64,000 nucleotides of DNA from Pseudomonadota bacterium. Lineage in GTDB: Bacteria > Pseudomonadota > Alphaproteobacteria > Sphingomonadales > Govanellaceae. The first letter of the stretch is position 1. Each line of letters opens with the position of its first letter. Shown in pieces: positions 9,408 through 17,790 of the stretch. The position numbers and the translations under genes were made by a program. A model generated the notes under the pieces. That model was not told where the DNA came from. It did no database searches and saw nothing but the letters and a program-made list of their open reading frames with translations. The DNA lies in assembly GCA_003577275.1 (NCBI GenBank), contig QEVO01000002.1, positions 558,001-622,000 on the forward strand. The letters are read 5' to 3'.

Positions 9408-10783
9408 GGCTTGGTCGCCTCCGCCTTGGGCAATAGAAGCCCGGTCACCGATCCTTCCGGCCGCAGCACCGCCTGGGCGGCGGCCCTTACATCCTCAGCG
9501 GTGACCGCCATGATGCGATCGGGCCAGCCCAGCACGTCCTCAATGGTCAGCCCGGCGGTAAGCGCCCGGCCAAAGGCCTGCGCCAGGGTCATCAGGTTGT
9601 CGCGGGCGTAAATCTCATCGGCGCGCAGGCGGCGCTTGGCCCGCTCCAGCTCCGCCGCCTCGACGCCGTTCTGCAACAGCTCGGCTAGGGCCGCATCCAC
9701 CGACGCCTCGGCCGCCGCCAAACTTTGGCGCACCCGCGCCGGATCGCTATCCGGGGCCGGCATCGCATAGACCCCGAATTGCCCAAGGTCATACATGGTG
9801 CCGCTGTAATAAGCGCCAGCATCGGCAGCGGTCTGATCATCGACCACCAGACGGCGATAGAGCCGGCTGGTGGGCCCGCCGCCCAACAGCTGCGCCAACA
9901 CCGAGAGCGCCGGCGCGTGTTTGCTCTCCCCGGCGCGATAACTTGGGGCCAGATAAACCCGTTCCCACTCCGGCTGGCGCACCCGGCTGTCTTCCATCAC
10001 CACCCGCCGCGCCGCCAATGCCGGCGGTTCGGCCCGGCGCTGCCGGGGTTCCGCCTTGGGGCCGCGGTTGCGGCCATAGGTCTTCTCGGCCAGTTGGCGC
10101 ACGGCGTCCGGCTCGACATCGCCGGCGATGATGACGATGGCGTTGGCCGGTGAATAGAACTGACGGTAGACGTCCATCACCGCGTCATAGGACAGCGCCT
10201 CCATCTCCGACTTCCAGCCGATCACCGGCGTGCCGTAGGGGTGAGCCATGAACAGCATCGCCATCATCTGCTCGCCGATCAGGGCCGAGGGGTTGTTTTC
10301 GACCCGCATGCGGCGTTCTTCGATGATCACGTCGCGCTCGGTGGCGATGTCCTTGGGCTTCAAGTTGAGGTTGACCATGCGGTCCGCCTCCAGCTTCATC
10401 ATCAGCGGCAGACGGTCGGCGGCGATACTCTGGTAGTAGGCGGTCTGGTCGTAGCTGGTAAAGGCGTTATGCTGGCCGCCATTCTCGGCGACGATCTTGG
10501 AAAACTCGCCGTCCTTCAAGCGCTTGGTGCGCTTGAACATGAGATGTTCAAAGAAATGGGCGACCCCGGACAGGCCCTCCGGCTCATCGGCGCTGCCGAC
10601 CCGATACCATACCATATGGGTGACCACAGGGGCGCGGTGGTCGGGCAGCACCAAGAGCTCGACGCCGTTCTTTAAGGTATAGGTTTTGACCTCAACCCCT
10701 GCCGCCGCGGCGGGAGAAGCGCCGGCAAGGCACGCCAGCAGAATGATCGCCGCCCACACCTTCACCGCTTTGAAAACCAGCAC
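9404..10783 (-). CDS. Zinc metallopeptidase, M16 family (catalytic subunit)
   Basis: 459 residues with an N-terminal signal peptide ending ASPAAAA. The inverted zinc motif HFFEH is present in GVAHFFEHLMFK, with the downstream glutamate region KLEADRMVNL, so this is the catalytic partner of the following gene. The start is GTG at 10783, 5 bases after the bamF-like stop. Its position in the ribF-ileS-lspA-bamF run is typical of alphaproteobacteria. Likely role: degradation of periplasmic peptides or protein fragments; this is inference. Confidence 0.93.
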   Translation of the reverse strand: MLVFKAVKVWAAIILLACLAGASPAAAAGVEVKTYTLKNGVELLVLPDHRAPVVTHMVWYRVGSADEPEGLSGVAHFFEHLMFKRTKRLKDGEFSKIVAENGGQHNAFTSYDQTAYYQSIAADRLPLMMKLEADRMVNLNLKPKDIATERDVIIEERRMRVENNPSALIGEQMMAMLFMAHPYGTPVIGWKSEMEALSYDAVMDVYRQFYSPANAIVIIAGDVEPDAVRQLAEKTYGRNRGPKAEPRQRRAEPPALAARRVVMEDSRVRQPEWERVYLAPSYRAGESKHAPALSVLAQLLGGGPTSRLYRRLVVDDQTAADAGAYYSGTMYDLGQFGVYAMPAPDSDPARVRQSLAAAEASVDAALAELLQNGVEAAELERAKRRLRADEIYARDNLMTLAQAFGRALTAGLTIEDVLGWPDRIMAVTAEDVRAAAQAVLRPEGSVTGLLLPKAEATKP

Positions 10784-10788
10784 AGGGA

Positions 10789-11202
10789 TTAGTTCTCCGG
10801 CTGGCCGGTGCTGATATCATCGGTAAAGACGCCTTCCTGCGGCGCCACCGATGGTTCGGCCGGCGGCTCGGCCAGCGGCGCGGCGCCGACGCTGCCGGCG
10901 GGAACGGCCGGCATGGCGGTTGCCTGTTTTGCCGGAAACAGCGCCTTGAACGCCATTTCCCGGGGATTGCGCTCACGCAGGCCCTGCTCCTCCTCCGCCG
11001 GCGGGCGGAGGTTATAGTCCGGCGGCACCACCAGGGGAGCCTTGGCCAGCACCTCGAACTCGTCCGGCGGACGCTTGGAAAAGCCCAGCGCCTTGCCGAT
11101 GCTGCCGCAGCCGGCCAAAAGCGGAAGACATAAGCCCACGACCGCCAGGCGGCCCATGATCGATCTGATGGATACTGGATGATTGCTCACGGATGCACTC
11201 AA
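10789..11202 (-). CDS. bamF: DUF3035 lipoprotein, BamF-like outer-membrane assembly subunit
   Basis: Small lipoprotein with lipobox LLAGCG and then the conserved core PDEFEVLAKAPLVVPPDYNL, characteristic of DUF3035. In Caulobacter a DUF3035 protein is BamF, a subunit of the beta-barrel assembly machine; the role here rests on that family link. The C-terminal half is Ala/Pro-rich and low-complexity. The TTG start at 11202 overlaps the lspA stop; an ATG at 11157 (MGRLAVVGLCLPLLAGC) gives a tidier signal peptide and is a real alternative. It lies beside lspA, which would cleave its signal peptide. Confidence 0.78.
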   Translation of the reverse strand: MSASVSNHPVSIRSIMGRLAVVGLCLPLLAGCGSIGKALGFSKRPPDEFEVLAKAPLVVPPDYNLRPPAEEEQGLRERNPREMAFKALFPAKQATAMPAVPAGSVGAAPLAEPPAEPSVAPQEGVFTDDISTGQPEN

Positions 11203-11678
11203 GCCCTTGTTTTAGCTCCCCGGTGGGACAAGATAGCATCCAGGAACAGGAGCGCAACCCCGACGCTGATCGCCGCATCGGCGACATTGAAAATAAAGAA
11301 CGAATAGCCGGCGGCATGAAGCTGCACGAAATCGGCCACCGCGCCGAAACGGATGCGGTCGATGATATTGCCCAAGGCCCCGCCCAGGATCAGGCCAAGG
11401 GCCAAGGCCGCCAGCCTGTCCTCGGCCTTCTTCAGCCATAAAATCACCACCCCCGCCACCACCAGGGTGAAGGCCACCAGAAACCAGCGGCCATGATCGC
11501 CGTCGGCGGGAAACAGACCGAAGCTGATGCCGCGGTTCCACACCATGGTGAGATTGAAGAACGGCAGCACCTCGACCACCCCCCGGCTCGGCAACCGGAA
11601 GATTTCCAACAGGTACCATTTGCTCGCCTGATCGATGATCAGGGTGATAATGGCGGTCACCAGCCCCCGGGCGAACAT
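11199..11678 (-). CDS. lspA: Lipoprotein signal peptidase (signal peptidase II)
   Basis: 159-residue inner-membrane aspartyl protease that removes signal peptides of diacylglyceryl-modified prolipoproteins. Four membrane helices, the DQASKWYL motif in the first, and both catalytic-aspartate regions GNIIDRIRFGAVADF and FNVADAAISVG are present. The ATG at 11678 is 5 bases after the ileS stop, with GAGGTGG upstream; the ileS-lspA order is conserved in many bacteria. Confidence 0.96.
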   Translation of the reverse strand: MFARGLVTAIITLIIDQASKWYLLEIFRLPSRGVVEVLPFFNLTMVWNRGISFGLFPADGDHGRWFLVAFTLVVAGVVILWLKKAEDRLAALALGLILGGALGNIIDRIRFGAVADFVQLHAAGYSFFIFNVADAAISVGVALLFLDAILSHRGAKTRA

Positions 11679-11683
11679 GGTCT

Positions 11684-14578
11684 TTACGCCACCTCTAGAA
11701 CCGTATCGGCGCAGCGTTGGCACAGATCGTCGACGCCGGCGACGCTGCCCACCTCCGGCAGCACCTGCCAGCAGCGGGCGCATTTATGACCATCGGCAAG
11801 GGCGGTGACCACAAAGACGCCCGGCACATCGTCGAGCGCAAAAGCGCCATCGGGCGCAGCGCCCACCTTGATCTCGGCGTCCGAGGTAATGGCGATCTCG
11901 GCCAGGTTGACGCCGGCGAATGCGGCGACGAAAGTCTCATCGGCCACATAGACCGTGACGGTCGCTTGCAGGCTGGAGCCGATGCGCTTTTCCCGGCGGT
12001 CGATCTCCAGCGCGCCGGTGACCACCCGGCGCACGTCGCGCACCTTGGCCCATTTGGCGGCGAGGACGTCATTGCGCCAGTTTGCCGGCACGTCGGGGAA
12101 TAATTCCAGATGCACGCTGGAATGATCGCCGGGAAAGCGCGTCAGCCACGCTTCTTCGGCGGTAAACACCAGGATCGGCGCCAGCCACTTGACCAGGCAA
12201 TGAAAGAGGTGGTCCATCACCGTGCGCGCGGCGCGCCGGCGCGAACTGGTGATGGCGTCGCAATAAAGACTGTCCTTGCGGATATCAAAATAAATTGACG
12301 ACAAATCAACGACGCAGAAATTATAGAGCGCGGCGTAAAGCTTGGTGAAGTTGAACTCCTCGTTGCATTTCTTCACCAGGACGTCGAGTTCATGAAGACG
12401 ATGCAGCACCCAGCGTTCCAGCTCCGGCATGTCGTTTTCCGGCAAGCGCTCGCTGTCGTCAAAGCCGGCAAGGTTCGCCAAGAGATAGCGCAAGGTGTTC
12501 CTGATCTTGCGGTAGGCGTCGATCTGCCCGGCCAAAATTTCCTTGCCGATACGCACGTCGTCGAAATAATCGGTGGAGGCGACCCACAGACGCAAGATAT
12601 CCGCGCCCGACTGCTCCATCACGCTCAAGGGGTCGACCACGTTGCCCTTGGACTTCGACATCTTCTCGCCCTTGCCGTCGAGAACGAAGCCGTGCGTCAT
12701 CACCGCATTGTAAGGCGCGCGTCCGCGGGTGCCGCAGGATTCCAACAAAGACGATTGAAACCAGCCGCGATGCTGATCGGAGCCTTCGAGATAAAGATCC
12801 GCCGGCCATTGCAGATCCGGCCATTTGCCGGAGTCGAGCACGAACGAGTGTGTGGAGCCGCTATCAAACCACACATCAAGAATGTCGGTCACCTGCTCAT
12901 AATCAGCGGCACTGTACTCCTTGCCCAAAAAATCTTGCGCCGGCGTGGTGTACCAGGCATCCGCGCCGCCTTTCTCCACCGCCGCTACGATGCGCGCATT
13001 GACCGCTTCATCGCGCAACACCGCGCCGGTTTTCTTGTCGGCGAAGATGGTGATCGGCACGCCCCAGGCGCGCTGGCGCGACAGCACCCAGTCGGGCCGT
13101 CCTTCGACCATGGACTTGATGCGGTTCTTGCCCGCCGCCGGCACCCAGCGCGTGTTGTCGATGGCTTGCAATGCCTTGGCGCGCAAGCCCGTCTTTTCCA
13201 TGGAGACGAACCACTGCGGCGTGCAGCGATAGATGAGCTTCGCCTTGGAGCGCCAGGAATGCGGGTAGGAGTGGGGAAAATCATCGCTGGCGGCCAAGAG
13301 CGCGCCCGCTTCGCGCAGCGCCGCGCACACCGGGCCATCCTTGCCGTTTACTTTGTAGACGTGATTGCCGCCCACCACCGGCCAGTCGCTTTGGTAGGTG
13401 CCGTCCGGTTGAACAATGAATTTCGGGCCGATGCCGTGCGCCTGACAGAGATAAAAGTCATCCTCGCCATGATCGGGGGCCATGTGCACGATGCCGGTGC
13501 CGGCGTCGGTGGTAACGAAATCACCGGGCAGCATGGGGCGCGGTTCATTGAAGAACGCCTGCGCTCCCTCCCCCTCTTCCTGACCCTCTCCCCGTCGGGG
13601 AGAGGGTGTTGCCCACGGATGTGCGCAGACAGCGCCGGCGAGATCGGAGCCTTTGAAGGCTTTTACAATTTTAAGTCCTTCTCGATCAAACCCAGTACGC
13701 TTACAAAATGCATCTAGCAAAGCTTCTGCAACAAGAATATTTGACCGCGTATATTTAGGCGTTTTAGTTCCTTCGGTGATCACGAGATCTGGATTTACCA
13801 CTACATAATCCACATCCTCCCCATACGCCAAGGCGCGGTTGGCGGGGATGGTCCACGGCGTGGTGGTCCAGATCACGGCGTAGGCGCCGACGAGTTCTGG
13901 ACGCTTCGGACACTTGACGATCTTGAACGCCACGTCGATCTGGGTCGAGGTGATGTCCTCGTATTCCACTTCCGCTTCGGCAAGCGCGGTTTTTTCCACC
14001 GGCGACCACATCACCGGCTTCGCGCCGCGGTATAAGCTGCCGTCCATCGCGAACTTCAAAAGCTCGCGCACGATGGTGGCCTCCGCCTCATAGGTCATGG
14101 TGGTGTAAGGGTTGCCCCAATCGCCGCTGACGCCGAGGCGCTTGAACTGCTGGCGCTGCTGGCCCAGCCAGTGATCGGCGTAGGCGCGGCACTCGGCGCG
14201 AAACGCCACCGGGTCCACCTCGTCCTTGTTCTTGCCCTTTTTGCGGTATTCCTCCTCGATCTTCCATTCGATGGGCAGACCGTGGCAGTCCCAGCCGGGG
14301 ACATAAGGCGCGTCCTTGCCCAGCATCTGCTGCGAGCGCACGATGACGTCCTTGAGGATCTTGTTCATCGCATGGCCAATGTGAATGTTGCCGTTGGCGT
14401 AAGGCGGGCCATCGTGGAGGACGAATTTCTCCCGGCCCTTGGCCGTGTCGCGCAGGCGCCGGTAAAGCCCCATCGCCTCCCAGCGGGCGAGAAAGTCGGG
14501 TTCCCGCTGCGGCAGGTTGGCCTTCATGGGAAAATCGGTGGCCGGCAGGAACACCGTGGCGCGGTAGTCTTTGGTCAT
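11684..14578 (-). CDS. ileS: Isoleucyl-tRNA synthetase
   Basis: 964 residues, class I synthetase with HIGH motif in GNIHIGHAMN, KMSKS in GEKMSKSKGN, the editing (CP1) domain with TDAGTGIVHMAPDHGEDDF, and a C-terminal zinc finger CARCW...CQRC. Within the editing domain the segment TPSPRRGEGQEEGEG is encoded by a palindromic-repeat fragment (13565-13610) inserted in frame between GAVCAHP and LPGDFVTT. The protein stays open, so the insertion is probably tolerated as a surface loop. Start ATG at 14578; ribF lies 168 bases upstream, separated by another repeat. Confidence 0.97.
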   Translation of the reverse strand: MTKDYRATVFLPATDFPMKANLPQREPDFLARWEAMGLYRRLRDTAKGREKFVLHDGPPYANGNIHIGHAMNKILKDVIVRSQQMLGKDAPYVPGWDCHGLPIEWKIEEEYRKKGKNKDEVDPVAFRAECRAYADHWLGQQRQQFKRLGVSGDWGNPYTTMTYEAEATIVRELLKFAMDGSLYRGAKPVMWSPVEKTALAEAEVEYEDITSTQIDVAFKIVKCPKRPELVGAYAVIWTTTPWTIPANRALAYGEDVDYVVVNPDLVITEGTKTPKYTRSNILVAEALLDAFCKRTGFDREGLKIVKAFKGSDLAGAVCAHPWATPSPRRGEGQEEGEGAQAFFNEPRPMLPGDFVTTDAGTGIVHMAPDHGEDDFYLCQAHGIGPKFIVQPDGTYQSDWPVVGGNHVYKVNGKDGPVCAALREAGALLAASDDFPHSYPHSWRSKAKLIYRCTPQWFVSMEKTGLRAKALQAIDNTRWVPAAGKNRIKSMVEGRPDWVLSRQRAWGVPITIFADKKTGAVLRDEAVNARIVAAVEKGGADAWYTTPAQDFLGKEYSAADYEQVTDILDVWFDSGSTHSFVLDSGKWPDLQWPADLYLEGSDQHRGWFQSSLLESCGTRGRAPYNAVMTHGFVLDGKGEKMSKSKGNVVDPLSVMEQSGADILRLWVASTDYFDDVRIGKEILAGQIDAYRKIRNTLRYLLANLAGFDDSERLPENDMPELERWVLHRLHELDVLVKKCNEEFNFTKLYAALYNFCVVDLSSIYFDIRKDSLYCDAITSSRRRAARTVMDHLFHCLVKWLAPILVFTAEEAWLTRFPGDHSSVHLELFPDVPANWRNDVLAAKWAKVRDVRRVVTGALEIDRREKRIGSSLQATVTVYVADETFVAAFAGVNLAEIAITSDAEIKVGAAPDGAFALDDVPGVFVVTALADGHKCARCWQVLPEVGSVAGVDDLCQRCADTVLEVA
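13565..13610. repeat. Family A repeat fragment inside ileS
   Basis: The sequence ccctctccccgtcggggagagggtg forms the same hairpin as one half of the family A intergenic repeats, but sits within the ileS reading frame and encodes about 15 extra residues in the editing domain. The frame is preserved. Confidence 0.75.
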
Positions 14579-14630
14579 GTCGCAAACCTTAGGGACGAAA
14601 GCCCTTTAATGTCTTTTTCTGTCATCGCGA

Positions 14631-14697
14631 GCCGCTGTCAAGCGGCGTGGCGATCCAGAAATCCCCTGGATTGCTTCGCCTCAGGGCTCGCAATGAC
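14631..14697. repeat. Intergenic repeat, family C copy 1 (gtcatcgcgag type)
   Basis: Inverted ends gtcatcgcgag and ctcgcaatgac enclose a core with gcgatccag and tggattgcttcgcc. It lies in the ribF-ileS gap. A related, more diverged copy is at 40316-40437. I see no promoter elsewhere in this gap, so ileS may rely on read-through from ribF. Confidence 0.7.
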
Positions 14698-14746
14698 CGG
14701 TGGCCCTTGTAGCAAGGGGGCGGGAGGGATGTCGAGCTGGATTTGC

Positions 14747-15736
14747 CTAGGGGATAAACCGCGGCAGGGCGAAGCGGTCGCGGGCATAGGCCGGATCGAC
14801 CAGGATACGGCGCGCCGCCCGGCAGTCCTCGGCGATCTGCGCCTTCAACTCGTCGATGCCGGAGAATTTCCGTTCCGGGCGGATGAACTCCACCACCTCG
14901 GCGCTGATGATGCGGTCATAAAGATCGCCGGCAAAGTCGAAGAGATGGATTTCCAGGGTAACGTCGCTCTTGCCGAAGGTGGGGCGGCGGCCGATGTTGG
15001 CGACGCCGTCATAAACCCCGGCCTGCGGGCCGTCGGGCACCGCCGCTCGCACCGCGTAAACCCCGAAGGCCGGGCGTATGAGCTCGCCCAAGTCCAGATT
15101 CGCGGTGGGAAAGCCGATGGTGCGGCCGCGCTGATCGCCCTTGAAGACATGGCCGTCGATGAGCCACCAATGGCCTAAAACCTCGGTGGCGCGCTTGATC
15201 TCGCCCCGCGTCAATGCCTCGCGGACGGCGGAGGAGGAGTAGACGATGGGGCCATTGCCGTTCTCGGTGACCGGAGCCACCACGCTGACTCCAAAATCCT
15301 CCATCTCGGCCATATGGCGGAGCACGTCGACGCCGCCGCCCCGGCTCTTGCCGAAGCGGTAGTCATAGCCGACCACGGCCTGGCGCAGCCCAAGGCCGCC
15401 GATCAGCACCTTAAGGACGAAATCCTGGGCCAGCATGCCGGCAAGGGCAGCATCGAACGTCAGGATGAGGAGGTTCTCCACCCCGAAGGTATCGAGCATA
15501 TGGGCCTTGGTGCGCAGCGAGGAGAGGCGAAAAGGCGGCGCATCGGGTTGGAAGAAGCTGCGTGGATGGGGCTCGGTGGTCAGCACCCAAAGGGGCGCGC
15601 CCAACAGTTCCGCCTCGCGCGCGGCGGTGGCCACCACCTCCTGATGGCCTTTGTGAAAGCCATCGAAATTACCGAGCGCCACCACCCCGCCCCGGCACTC
15701 CGGCGGGATGGCGTCATAATGACGAAACAGGCGCAT
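14747..15736 (-). CDS. ribF: Bifunctional riboflavin kinase / FAD synthetase
   Basis: RibF phosphorylates riboflavin to FMN and adenylylates FMN to FAD. 329 residues: N-terminal FAD synthetase with GNFDGFHKGHQ (HxGH nucleotidyl-transfer motif) and the YSSSAVREAL stretch, then the C-terminal kinase with GRTIGFPTANLDL. The ATG at 15736 (MRLFRHYD) fits the family; an in-frame TTG 12 bases upstream is less likely. It heads the ribF-ileS-lspA run known from many proteobacteria. Confidence 0.96.
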   Translation of the reverse strand: MRLFRHYDAIPPECRGGVVALGNFDGFHKGHQEVVATAAREAELLGAPLWVLTTEPHPRSFFQPDAPPFRLSSLRTKAHMLDTFGVENLLILTFDAALAGMLAQDFVLKVLIGGLGLRQAVVGYDYRFGKSRGGGVDVLRHMAEMEDFGVSVVAPVTENGNGPIVYSSSAVREALTRGEIKRATEVLGHWWLIDGHVFKGDQRGRTIGFPTANLDLGELIRPAFGVYAVRAAVPDGPQAGVYDGVANIGRRPTFGKSDVTLEIHLFDFAGDLYDRIISAEVVEFIRPERKFSGIDELKAQIAEDCRAARRILVDPAYARDRFALPRFIP

Positions 15737-15766
15737 GGCGGATGGCAATGCTGGACCCTGAGCTAG

Positions 15767-16216
15767 CTAGCCGGCCGGCCGGCGGTCGGCCATCACCACC
15801 GCCTCGCCGTCGATGACCACGGTATCGCCCACCTTGCACACGGTTTCCAGCGTCACCCGGCGCTTGTCCCGATCCAGCGCCTTGATGGTGGCGGTGGCGA
15901 CCACCGTATCGCCGACCCGAACGGGGGCGCGAAAGCGCATGGATTGGCTCAAATAGATGGTGCCCGGTCCCGGCAATCGGACGCCCAAGACCGCCGAGAT
16001 GAAGGAGGCGGAAAGCATGCCGTGGGCGATGCGGCTTTTAAACGGCGTGGCGGCGGCGAAATCCTGGTCGATATGGACCGGGTTGGTGTCGCCGCTGACC
16101 GCCGCGAACAGCAGAATATCGGCTTCGGTGACGGTCTTGGCGAAGCTCGCGGCGTCGCCCACCGCCATATCGTCGATATAAACCCCCTGACGGCTGCTGG
16201 AGACGGTGTTGGCCAT
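15767..16216 (-). CDS. MaoC-like (R)-specific enoyl-CoA hydratase
   Basis: 149-residue hot-dog-fold protein. It contains the catalytic Asp/His of the hydratase-2 motif in SGDTNPVHID, followed by IAHGMLSASFISAVLG, the standard PhaJ/MaoC pattern. PhaJ-type enzymes hydrate trans-2-enoyl-CoA to (R)-3-hydroxyacyl-CoA, linking beta-oxidation to polyhydroxyalkanoate; whether that is its role here is not shown by neighbours. It lies 30 bases upstream of ribF in the same direction and divergent from cheY. Confidence 0.88.
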   Translation of the reverse strand: MANTVSSSRQGVYIDDMAVGDAASFAKTVTEADILLFAAVSGDTNPVHIDQDFAAATPFKSRIAHGMLSASFISAVLGVRLPGPGTIYLSQSMRFRAPVRVGDTVVATATIKALDRDKRRVTLETVCKVGDTVVIDGEAVVMADRRPAG

Positions 16217-16421
16217 GCGTCTATCCCCTCTTTTTTTAAGCGGTCGGGACTATAGAACGTGATCCCGGCCTAGGGAAGCCGTTCCAACCGAGGGGATCCA
16301 AGTTAACCGTTTTTTTAAGCCCTGTGGCTTAGCTTTTGGCGGACAGGGTAGGGCTTGAGAGGCGTCAACAGTGGCCCTGTCCCGAGTTTAGCGCAATACC
16401 GCAACACAAAGTGGGGTAACC

Positions 16422-16808
16422 ATGGCGGATACGAAATCAATGCCGGTGCTGATCGTGGACGATTACAAGACAATGCTGCGGATCGTCCGTAACCTGTTGA
16501 AACAAATCGGGTTTGAAAACGTCGACGAGGCGACTGACGGGGCCAGCGCCCTTAGTCTAATGCGCACCAAGAAATACGGTCTAGTGATTTCCGATTGGAA
16601 TATGGACCCGATGAGCGGCTATGAGCTTTTGAAGGAAGTGCGCGCTGATGCCCAGTTGAAGCACATCCCCTTCATCATGGTGACGGCGGAATCAAAGACC
16701 GAGAACGTGATTTCCGCCAAGCAGGCCGGCGTCAATAATTACATCGTCAAGCCGTTCAACGCGGATACCCTAAAGTCCAAGCTGCAAGCCGTCCTGGGGA
16801 ATTTCTAA
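16422..16808 (+). CDS. cheY: CheY-like single-domain response regulator
   Basis: 128-residue receiver domain only. The acidic pair is in LIVDDYKTML, the phospho-acceptor aspartate in VISDWNMDPMSG (about residue 57), the switch threonine in MVTAES and the conserved lysine in YIVKPF. Its stop overlaps the start of a CheZ-like phosphatase (TAATG), which strongly suggests chemotaxis or flagellar-motor control rather than a generic receiver. GGGG sits just before the ATG. The 205-base upstream region holds a taagcc/ggctta palindrome near 16316-16331. Confidence 0.9.
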   Translation: MADTKSMPVLIVDDYKTMLRIVRNLLKQIGFENVDEATDGASALSLMRTKKYGLVISDWNMDPMSGYELLKEVRADAQLKHIPFIMVTAESKTENVISAKQAGVNNYIVKPFNADTLKSKLQAVLGNF

Positions 16809-17647
16809 TGTTGTCCGGCGCGCTCCCGAAGCAGATCGAGGCGCTGGTCGATTCCCTGCGCAAGCGCGAGAATGTGCCAGTTTCCCTTACCGAGGTCGCC
16901 GCCGTGACCGAGGTCTTGATCAAGACCATGCAGATGTATTTCCGCTCGGTGGATCTGCGCATTTACCAGGAATGCCAGTCGTTAAGCGAATACATCTCCA
17001 ACGCGCGGCGCGAAATCGCCGCCCTGCAACCGGAGAACACCAAGGGCGCCAGCATCCCCCGCGCCGGCAAGGAATTGGACGCCATCGTCCGCGCCACCGA
17101 GGAAGCGACCAACACCATCATGGAGGCCGCCGAGGTCATCATGGCCGCCGACGGCGATGATCTGGAGACTTACAAGGCGACGGTGCAGGGCGAGGTCATG
17201 CGCATTTTCGAGGCCTGCTCGTTCCAGGACATCACCGGCCAGCGCATCAGCAAGGTGGTGGAAACGCTGTCCTATATCGAACACCGCGCCAATGACCTAA
17301 AGAACATCCTCGGCATCGACCTCAAGGAAATTCAAGCTAGCGATCGCGATCCCGCTGACGATAGCCACCTGATGTCCGGGCCGGCGCTCGACGGCGAAGG
17401 CATCGACCAGACCGAGGTCGACGCGCTGCTGGCCGGTAAACAGCCAGCCGCCACTCCGACGCCGCAACCGGCCCCCACGCCGAAGCCGGCCGCCCCAGCG
17501 GCCGACAAAGCCGCCAAGCCCCAGGAAGTCAACGGCCGGTCCGCCAAGCGCGGCCGGGTGACTGAGGGCGAAGTGGAAAAAATCGAGATGCCGAAAGATA
17601 AGGACGGCCGCACCACCCAGGCCGACATCGACGCCCTGTTCAATTGA
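16808..17647 (+). CDS. cheZ: CheZ-like CheY-phosphate phosphatase
   Basis: 279 residues. A long helical N-terminal part leads to EACSFQDITGQRISKVV near residues 135-151, matching the CheZ active-site helix in which an Asp and a Gln four residues later act on phospho-CheY. A Pro/Ala-rich linker and a C-terminal segment ending TQADIDALF follow; the end resembles the CheY-binding tail of CheZ. It overlaps cheY by one base. CheZ is common in gamma- and betaproteobacteria and patchy in alphaproteobacteria. No other che or fli genes are nearby. Confidence 0.87.
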   Translation: MLSGALPKQIEALVDSLRKRENVPVSLTEVAAVTEVLIKTMQMYFRSVDLRIYQECQSLSEYISNARREIAALQPENTKGASIPRAGKELDAIVRATEEATNTIMEAAEVIMAADGDDLETYKATVQGEVMRIFEACSFQDITGQRISKVVETLSYIEHRANDLKNILGIDLKEIQASDRDPADDSHLMSGPALDGEGIDQTEVDALLAGKQPAATPTPQPAPTPKPAAPAADKAAKPQEVNGRSAKRGRVTEGEVEKIEMPKDKDGRTTQADIDALFN

Positions 17648-17670
17648 ACGTTACGCCCGAAACTCATAAG

Positions 17671-17745
17671 CGTCATTCCCGCGCAAGCGGAAATCCATTG
17701 TAAAATCAAAGAGCTGGATCCCCGCTCATCAAGGGGATGACGGTA
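17671..17745. repeat. Intergenic repeat, family B copy 2
   Basis: Starts cgtcattcccgcgcaagcgg and ends aaggggatgacgg, with inverted outer ends (gtcat.../...atgac). It is related to 7955-8070. It fills most of the gap between convergent cheZ and the TPR gene. Confidence 0.7.
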
Positions 17746-17790
17746 TGAGTACAGGATTCCGGCAGCATATGGCTTAGACTTAAAAGAAGC

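Noticed and set aside
12392..13717. Long plus-strand open frame of 441 codons opposite ileS
   Set aside because: It lies antisense to the well-conserved ileS gene and has no recognisable family; long antisense frames are expected in GC-rich coding DNA.
14171..15178. Plus-strand frame of 335 codons across ileS and ribF starts
   Set aside because: It is antisense to two conserved genes and crosses a palindromic repeat.
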